Assembly: GCF_010894405.1 (NCBI RefSeq)
Contig: NZ_JAAIYA010000004.1
Location: forward strand, 558,001 to 622,000
Direction of reading: 5' to 3'
Length of the DNA: 64,000 bases
Origin: Pyxidicoccus caerfyrddinensis
Lineage (GTDB): Bacteria; Myxococcota; Myxococcia; Myxococcales; Myxococcaceae
The notes under the pieces: model-generated
What the model was told of the DNA's origin: nothing
Database searches by the model: none
Seen by the model: only the letters and a program-made list of their open reading frames with translations
Program-made: the position numbers and the translations under genes
In this document: positions 42,101 through 51,100 of the stretch, one piece after another
How the letters are laid out: every line of letters begins with the position of its first letter
Position numbering within the stretch: position 1 is the stretch's first letter

Positions 42101-45100
42101 CTCGCCCACCACCGGCATGGCCGGCAGCGACAGGTCCGCCACCAGCAGCCGGCGCTCGGAGCCGAGCTCGGCCAGCAGCACCGCGTAGCGGCCGGACACC
42201 TGCACGTCCAGGATGGACGGCTCCTGCTGCGTGCCGTTGAAGCGGAACCGCGTCACCGCGCCCAGCAGCACCGGCCGGTCCGGCTCCACCAGCGAGTAGA
42301 GCGCCACGCCCCCCGGCCCCGCCGCCATCAGCGCCAGGTCTCCCGCGAGGGCCAGGCCCCGCGCGTTCCCCACGCCGGGCACCGCCGTCACCAGCACGGG
42401 CGCCGTCGGCGTGGCCGCGTTGACGACGAGCAGCGACGGGCCGCCCTCCCCCACCACGTCCACGAACGGCAGGTCCGCGCCGTTGACGGCCACGTAGGCC
42501 CGAGTCCCCCGCACCGCGAGCGCCGCGGGCTCGTACGGCGGCGGCAGCGACACGCCTCCCAGCAGGAACGCGCCCGACGCGTCACCCACGTCCACCAGCG
42601 ACAGTGCGCCGTGCACGCTGTCCTGGAGCAGCTCCACCGGTTCCTTCGCGGACGTGGCCACCTGCGCGGGCGACAGCACCCAGGCCTTCTTCCCGGACAG
42701 CGTCACCTTCAGCGGCGCCAGCCTCGGCATCAGGTGCGCGGGGCGGATGGGGCCGTCCTGTTCCGGGTCGTAGCGCTCCAGCACCGTGGACACCGTCAGG
42801 TCCGTGTAGAGGTACGCCCCCGCCGCCACCGCGCGCCGCCCGTCCGGGTTGCGCACCGCCACGTCCGCGGGACCGAAGGGCCCCGGCGGCACCCGGGCCG
42901 TCAGCCGGCCCGGAGACAGCACCCGCACCTGAGTCGCGGGCTGTCCGCCCACCGTCACCGTGGCGCCGCGCTGGAAGCCCCCGCCGGACAGCTCCACCGT
43001 GTTGCCACCCTCCAGCCTTCCCGTGGAGGGCACCACGAACTGGAGCTCCAGAACCTTGAGGTAGATGAAGCCACCGTAGAGGGCGCCCTCGAGCCCGTCC
43101 GGGTTGACGACCGTGACGGTGGCCGCGCCCTCGAGCTGCGGCGGTGTGCGGGCCGTGAGGCTGCTGCCGTCACCGGCCACCACCACCTCGGTGGCCTCGG
43201 CGCCGGAGAAGTACACCCGGGCTCCCTGACTGAAGCCGGCGCCGAACACGGTGACGGCCGTGCCGCCGTCCAGCGGTCCCGACGCGGGCTGCACTTCGGC
43301 CACGGCCGGCGGCGTGTGCGCGGCGGCGCGCGTGGTGAAGCGCGAGCGGAACGTCTCGCCCAACGTCAGCCCCGTGGACGTGGCCAGCTCCGGGCCCACC
43401 GCGAGGAAGTAGTCCATGCCCACGGCCAGCGGGCGCTGGGGCACGACGCGCAGCAGGCGTCCGGCGACTTCCACGGTGACGGGCACCTGCGGCCCCAGCA
43501 GCGCATCCGCCGCGCGCAGCACCACCGTGCCCGGCCCGATGCTGGCGGCCGAGGGCGCGGTGGACAGCTCCACCTGAATGGCGAGCTCCGGCGCGGCCAC
43601 GGGCACCTGCCGCTCTCCATCCGCGGGCTGCACGGACGTCACCACCAGCCGCTGGAGCGCGAAGTGGGCCAGCCTGTCACCCAGCGTCGCCACCGCGCCG
43701 CCGGCCGCGTGCGCCACGTGGGAGCCGGCCGGCAGGTTGGCGCGCACCAGCGTGCGGGCCCCGCCCTCCGGCTTGACGACGGACACCGACAGCATGCCCT
43801 TCACCGGCTGCGCGTCCTGGTCCGTGAGCTGCGTCGCGCCCAACACCAGGTTGCCGGAGGCGCTCACCGCGCCCAGCCCCGTGGCCAGCAGGTCCTTGCG
43901 GCCGGGCGTGTGCGGCAGCAGCGACAGCAGCCGGGGCTGCGTGGGCTGCGTCAGGTCCACCACCGCGAGCTGCGCGCTGGCGCCGTCGCACGCCACGAAG
44001 GCACGGTTGCCCACGGCGGACACCGCGCGCGCGCCACCGGGCACCGCCACGAAGCCCTTCTCCTTCAGCCTCGGGTGCTTCAGGTCCAGCACGCGCAGGC
44101 CCGCGGGGCCCGCGGCCACCAGCAGCAAGTCGCCGGAGATGAAGACGTCCCGGGCCTCGCCCACCACGGGCAGCGTGAGGATGCGCTGGGGCGCCGTCGG
44201 GTCGCCGATGTCCACCACCGCCACGCCCGCGGAGCCGTTGGCCACGAAGGCCACCCTGTCCCTCGCCGCCACACCGCCCACGTCGTTGCCGGGCAGGTCC
44301 ACGCTGCCGCGCAGCACGCGCGGCTCCACGTCCACCACTGACAGCAGGGGCGGCACGAAGGACCCGTTGCTCTTGAGCCGGTGCGGCGTCGTCACCAGCG
44401 CGCGCGTCCCGGAGAAGGCGACGGCCACGGGCTCCGCATCCAGCGGCACCAGGCCCAGGCCCAGCAGCGGATTGTCCCCCAGCGACGCCTGCGCGAAGGC
44501 CAGCGCGCCACCGCCCTGCTCCAGGCTCCCGCCCACGGCCAGGCGGCCATCGGTGCGCGCCGCCACCGGCCCCAGCCGCGCCGCGCCGGAGATGGGCAGC
44601 AACGTGGCCGAGGGCCGCAAGCCCAGCTCCACCTTCACCTGCTGCGAGCGCGCACGGTTGTCGGAGGCGTCCGTGGCCTCGGAGTGGAGGGTGACGAGCT
44701 CGCCCGCGCGGCCGCTCGGCGCCAGCCACGACAGCGAGTACAGCGGCCGGTTCGCGGGCCCCGGGTGGCTGACGGCGGTGCTGCCCAGCTTCAGGCCGTC
44801 CACCCAGAACTCGGTGGACTTCACGCCGGAGTTGTCCACAGCGGCGGCCGACAGCGTGACGAGCTCACCCTCGGTGACGAGGTCGCGCTCGGGCGGGTCC
44901 ACCAGCTCCACCTCGGGCGGCACGGTGTCGCGCACGGTGCCCACCGGCACCGGCGCGGAGACCGTTTCCTGGCCCGCGGTGTCCACGGCCACCGCCGTGA
45001 GCTCGAACAGGCGGTTGCCGCTGCCCACGGGCGCGACGAAGGTGCCCACGTACACGGCCGGCGCGCCGGGAATGCCGGCGGGCACCAGGGCCGTGTCCAC

Positions 45101-48100
45101 GCGCTTGCCGTCCACCAGGAAGGCCACCCGGACGATGCCGCCGTCAGGGTCCGTGGCCTCGGCCTGGATGCGCAGCGACTGTCCGTCGAAGACGTTGGTG
45201 CCGGGCACCGGCTTCTTGATGGCCACCACCGGCGGCTGGTCCTTCACCACCCGCACCAGCACCGGCGCCGACCAGGCCTCCTGCCCCGCGACGTCCACCG
45301 CCTTCGCCCTCGCGGTGATGGTGGTGTCCACCCACGCCGCGGGCACCTCGAAGTCGAAGTCGTACGGCAGCACGAAGCGGCGCATCACCTCGGGCGGCGT
45401 CTCGCCCGTGCCCAGGTGCAGCGACACCTGGGCCACGCCGACGCTGTCCTCCGCCGTCACCTTGAAGCGGCGCTTCAGCCCGGCCACCACCTGCGCGGGG
45501 GCCTGGAGCGACACCGCCGGAGGCGCGTCCTCCACCGCCCGCACGGAGACCTGCTTCTGGGACTTCAGGCCGGAGGTGTCCGTCGCCTCGGCGATGAACG
45601 TGAGCGTCGTGCCCCGGGCGCTCTTCGGCACGCGGTAGCTGAACCGGTAGGGCGCCACCGGCATGGTGGCCAGGGGCTCGGTGTTGCCCGCGAGGCGGAA
45701 CACCACGCTGGCCACGCCCACGTTGTCGTCCGCGCGCGCCTCCACGTCCAGCCGCATGCCCTCCACGACTTCGGAGTTGTTCGCCGGCGAGAGGAAGGCC
45801 ACCTCCGGCGGCTTCGTGTCCGCCACCACCGGCAGCGTCACCACCGGGGCCACGGCCTCCTTGCCCAGCGAGTCCCGCGCGCGGGTGCGCACGGTGAGCG
45901 TCCGCCCGGCGGAGCCGTACGGCAGCGGCACGCGGAAGGTGAAGGGGCGCGTGGTGCCCGTGTACCGCAGGGTCCCGCTCGCGCCGCCCTCGACGAGCAC
46001 CTCCACCCAGGAGATGGCCACGTCGTCCTGCGCGGCCACGACGAGGCCGAAGTCGCGGCCCTCCGTCAGCGTGTCGCCCTGGCGCGGCTGCGCGAGCGCC
46101 ACGGTGGGCGCCTGGTCCGCCACCACCGGCAGCAACACCACCTGGCTGTTGACGCGATGCCCGAACGAGTCCACCGCCGACGCCTGGAGCTTGAGCGTCC
46201 CGCCCCCTTGTGGCACCGGCACCTGGAAGGCGAAGGGCGGCGTGCGCAGCACCAGCGGCTGCGGCGCGTCGTTCACCATCAACTCCACGGCCTGCAAGCC
46301 CACGTCATCATCAGCCGCCACCGTCACCGTCACCGGGCTGCCTTCCACCACGGGCATGCCGTTGGGCGGGGAGATGATGGCCACCGCGGGCTCGCGGTCT
46401 CGCACCACGTCGATGGGCTGGATGAAGAGCGTGCTCCACCGGCCGCTCACGTCCCGGGCGCGCGTGGCCACGAAGTACGGCGCGCTGTCCGCCATGCCCA
46501 ACTGGGCCAGCGGCGGCATGCCCACCTCGTAGCGCACCGGCGGCGCGTACACGTCGAAGTCGGAGCCCGGCACCGCGTTCTCCGCGGGGAAGCCGCCCGC
46601 GACGTGCACCACCTGGAGCGCCTCCAGGCTGGGGCCGGCGAGCACCTCCACCCGGTCCACGAAGACGTTGTCGTGCGCCACCACCTCCACCAGCACGGGC
46701 GTCTTCTCCACCACGTTCTGGCTCAGCGTCGGCCGCAGCACCTCGGCCACCGGCGCCGTGGTGTCCCGCACCACCACCACCACGCGCTCGTACGAGGACT
46801 GGTGGCCCTCGATGTCCGTGGCCACCGCCCGGAGCTGGAGCGTGGTCTGCGTGCGCTCCGGCTCCAACGCCACGAAGCCGGGCGGCAGGCGCACCAGGCC
46901 GCCATACGTCTTCAGCCGCGTCACGTCGCGGAAGGGCTCCTTCAGCTCGCGCGCGGCCTCGCGCACCGCCGGGTCCAGCGCCACGGGCAGGCCGTCCTCC
47001 CCGAGCGAGTCTCCCAGCGTGGGGATGTCCTTCGCGGCCTTCGCGGACACGGAGAGCGCGGGCTGGCCGTTGATGAACAGCTCCACCCGCTCCACGGCGG
47101 TGTCGTCACCGGCGATGGCCTGGAAGTAGAGCTGGATGCTGCCCTCGGCCAGCGTGGCGTTGGCGGCGGTGGGCACGGAGATGGCCAGCTCGGGCGCCTG
47201 GGGGCGGCGGCCCTCGACGACGAGCCGGGCGCGGCCCTGCCGCCCGGACGTGTCGGTGACAGTGAGGAGCAGCACGGAGGGCTCGCCGTCGCGGCTCACC
47301 GGCGGACGGAAGGTGAGCTGCCGGGTGGCGGTGGCCGGCGCGGGCGACAGCACCTGGCTGAAGATGACCTCGCCCCGGAAGGTGGCCTCGAGGGAGGCCA
47401 CGCCCACGTCATCCTTCGCCTCGAACTGGAGCGAGGCGTCCGTGCCCTGGAGCAGGCGCACGAAGCCGCTCGCCAGCTCCGGACCGGTGATGTCCTCCAC
47501 GCTGGAGCGCAGCGACTGCAGCGTCAGCGACGGCGCCTCGTCCAGGCGCACGTCCACGTAGACGGGCTGGGACACGGACGCGTTGCCCGCCCTGTCGCGA
47601 GCCACCACCGACAGCGCCACGGGCGCGCCGCTGGCGGGACGCCGCAGCACCAGGGTGCGGTTCACCTCCGCGCCCGGCCGCGCCAGCGTCTCGAGGGTGA
47701 CGCCGTCCACGCGCAGCTCGGCGGACTCCACCTCCACGTCGTCCTGGAAGGACAGCGTCACCGTCGTCAGGGCGCCTTCGACGACGGCGCTCCCGTTGGC
47801 GGGCGACGTCACCGCCGCGACGGGGGACGTCGTGTCAGGACGCACGCCGACTGGCAGCGTGGCGACGGCACCCACGCCCGCGCCGTCCCAGGCCAGCGCG
47901 CTCAGCACCGCCGCGCGCGGAGACCAGCCCATGGGAGGACGCAGGTGCGTCGTCGGCTGGCTCACGCGTCCCGGCGCCGAGGCCTGGACGTCCAGCGGAC
48001 TCACGGCGAGCCACTCGCCGCCCGCCACCGCCCGCACCTGCACGCTGGAGCCGTCATAGACGAGCCCCGTGCGCGTGACGGCCAGCGGCTCGCTGGCGCC

Positions 48101-51100
48101 GGAAGCGGACAGCAGCTCCACGTCGATGGCATCCACCGCCAGCACGGAGGCCGGGAAGGACAGGTCGGCCGAGTAGGACGGGGCCGCCAGGACCAGCTCG
48201 CGCCGCCCGCCCGGGTTCTGGGCCAGGAAGTCCTCCACGGCCGCGGACTGCTCCTGGCCGGGGCGCACGCGGTAGCGCCACGTCACCCGCGCCCGCGCGC
48301 CCAGGCCAGACGGCGAGGCGCCCACCTTCAGCACGGCGCGGCCGGACGCGCCGCCCTGCCCCGCCGGGCCATGCGGCAGGACGCGCACCAGGCCCGCCTC
48401 CACCGAGAGCTGGAACGACTGCTCCGCCCCGAAGCTCCACGTCACCGACGGCGTCGCGCCGCCCGCGGTGGCGCCGGTGGCCGGCACCTCGAAGGACCCC
48501 GCGCCGCTGGGGGCCAGTCGCGCCCCGGTGGTGGACAGCACCACCAGCGACGACGCCACGGAGACGTCGTCGCGCAGCTCCACCTTCACCTCTTCGCGCC
48601 GCTCCTCCGTCAGCTCCGCGCCAGCCGCGGGCACGAGCAGTGCCACGGTGGGCGCGGCATCGGGCCGCAGCGTGCGGGTGAGGCTCGCCTCGGACGCCTT
48701 GCCCGTCGCGTCCACCGCGCGCGCGGTGAAGGTGAGCAGCCGCGACGTCTCGCCCGCCGCGAGCACCGGCAGGGGCACGGAGACCTCCGCGCCAACGGAG
48801 GGGGCGGGCTCGACGTCCGGCAGCACCAGCGCCACGCCGTCCAGGCTGGCGGACACCGTGCTCACCACTCCGTCATCGCTGGCCGACACGCGGAGCTTCA
48901 CCGTAGTGCCGGACACGCAGGTGGTGTCGTCCGGGCAGCCGGACAGGGCCAGCGTCAGCCGGGGCGGGCCGCTGTCCACGTACTCCTTCACGCGGAAGCG
49001 CACCGCGTGCGTGTCGGTGACGTTGCCCGCCGGGTCATACGCGCGCGCCAGCAGCGTGTGCTCACCGGGGGCCACGCCCTCCATGCGCACGGTGCCGGCG
49101 AAGGTGCCCACGTACTCGCGGCTGGTGAGGATGGAGCCGGGCCCCAGCGGGTCCGGCGTGCGGACCTCCTCGAAGCGCTCCTCGGCCACGCCGAGCGGCT
49201 CCCTGCCGCCCGGGGTGAGGGCCGTGCCGTCCACCAGCACCGCCACGCGCGAGACGCGCACGTCGTCCCGCACCTCCACGCGCACGCCCAGCGAGCCGCC
49301 CTCCGGGACGTCCAGCAATCCCTCGCGCGGCGGCAGCGGCGAAGTTAGCAGCGCGGTGGGAGGCTGGGTGTCGCGCCGCATGCCGAGCGACACCGTGCGG
49401 GTGGTGTCCTGTCCCGAGGTGTCGCGCACGGTGATGCCCACCGTGTCCGGCTGGCCCTTGGAGATGAGGGGCGCCGTGACGACGATGACCTGGGGCGTGG
49501 CCACGTCCTTCCGGGGCCCCGACAGCGGCAGCGCGCCGACCACGACTCCGCCGGACTGGCCCACCCAGCCGATGACGCCCTCGTCGTCGCCCATGGCCAC
49601 CGACAGCCGGACGTCCTCGCCCTCCCGGTACGGGCTGCCCGGCGGCGGCGCCAGCAGCGTCACGGTGGGAGGCAGGTCCTTCACCACGCTCAGCTCCTGG
49701 GTGCGCTCCGCCGTCAGCCCGGAGCGGTCCGCCGCGACCGCGCGCAGCTGCAACCGCGAGCCCTCCGCGGAGGCCGGCACGGGGAGCTGGAAGCGGAACA
49801 CCCGGTAGAGCCCCTCCTGCACGCCGCCCGTCAGCCGGTCCACGCGCGTGGCGCCCACGTACAGCTCCGCCCAGGCCACCTCCACGTCATCCGACGCCAC
49901 CACCTCCACCTGCACGGTGCGGCCCGCGAACACGCGCGTGCCCTCGGCCGGAGCTCGGAAGCCGACGAGCGGCGCCTTCTGGTCCGCGGACAACTTCAGC
50001 GGCAGCGTGGCCTCCGTCGTCCTGTCACCGCTGTCGGTGGCCACCGCCCTCAGCACCGCGTCGCGCGGCGCGCCGGAGAGGGGCACCTCGAAGCGGTACG
50101 GCGGCAGGGTGCGGGTGCCCACGGCGGTGCCGTCCAGGAACAGGGCGACGGCCTTGATGGCCACGTCGTCCCGCGCGTCGACGACCACCTCCGCCGACGC
50201 CCCCAGCGTCGCCACCGTGCCCGCGAGGGGCCGGAGGAACGCCACCGTGGGCGGCTCGTCGGCCAGCGCGTGCACCAGCACCTCGGGCGAGAAGCCCACG
50301 TTGTCGGAGGAGTCGTAGGCGCGCGCGCGGAGGCGGTGGTCCGCGCGCCCCTGCAGCAGGGCCGCCTGAATCACCGCGTGGGTGACGAACGAGCCCGGCA
50401 CGCCGGCGTTGGGCGCCGGGGTGGAGTCCGTGTGGAGCACCTCCCCATCCAGGAGTAGCTCCACCCGCTTCACGTCCACGTCGTCCAGGCCCGCCACGCT
50501 GACGAGCAGGTCCTGCGTGCGGACGACCTGCGCGCCCTCCGCGGGAGAGACGATGGCCAGCGAGGGCGGCGTGACGTCCGGCGTGGCGAACACCGTGGCG
50601 CTGGCCTTCTTCTCCTGCCCGGAGGAGTCGCGCGCCACGGCCTCCACCGTGAATGTCTGGCCCGCGGCGGAGGCGGGCACGCCGAACGTCGTGAGGTACG
50701 GCGGCACGCTGGACAGGCCCACCGGGGCGCCGTTGACGAGCCACGTCACCTGCACGGGCCGGCCCGAGTCGTCCTGCGTGGCCGCGGTGAGCACCATGCG
50801 CGAGCCGGCGATGAGGCTGCTCTGGCTGATGGGCGAGAGGATGGAGACCTGCGGCGGCTGGTCCGCGCGCACCACTGCCTGGAAGGCGGCGCGGCGCTCG
50901 TTGCCGCCCACGTCCAGGGCCTGCACCTCCACCTTCAACTGCCGTCCCAGGCTGGACGCGGGCGGCGTCCAGCTGAAGGAGAAGCCCTGCGAGCCCGACG
51001 GAGTCCCGGCCAGTCCCCCCTTCGTCAGCCGCGTGCTGGCCACGGCGGCGCCGTCCACCAGCAGCCGCAGGTCCACGCCGAAGGCCAGCGCGTCGTCCCC

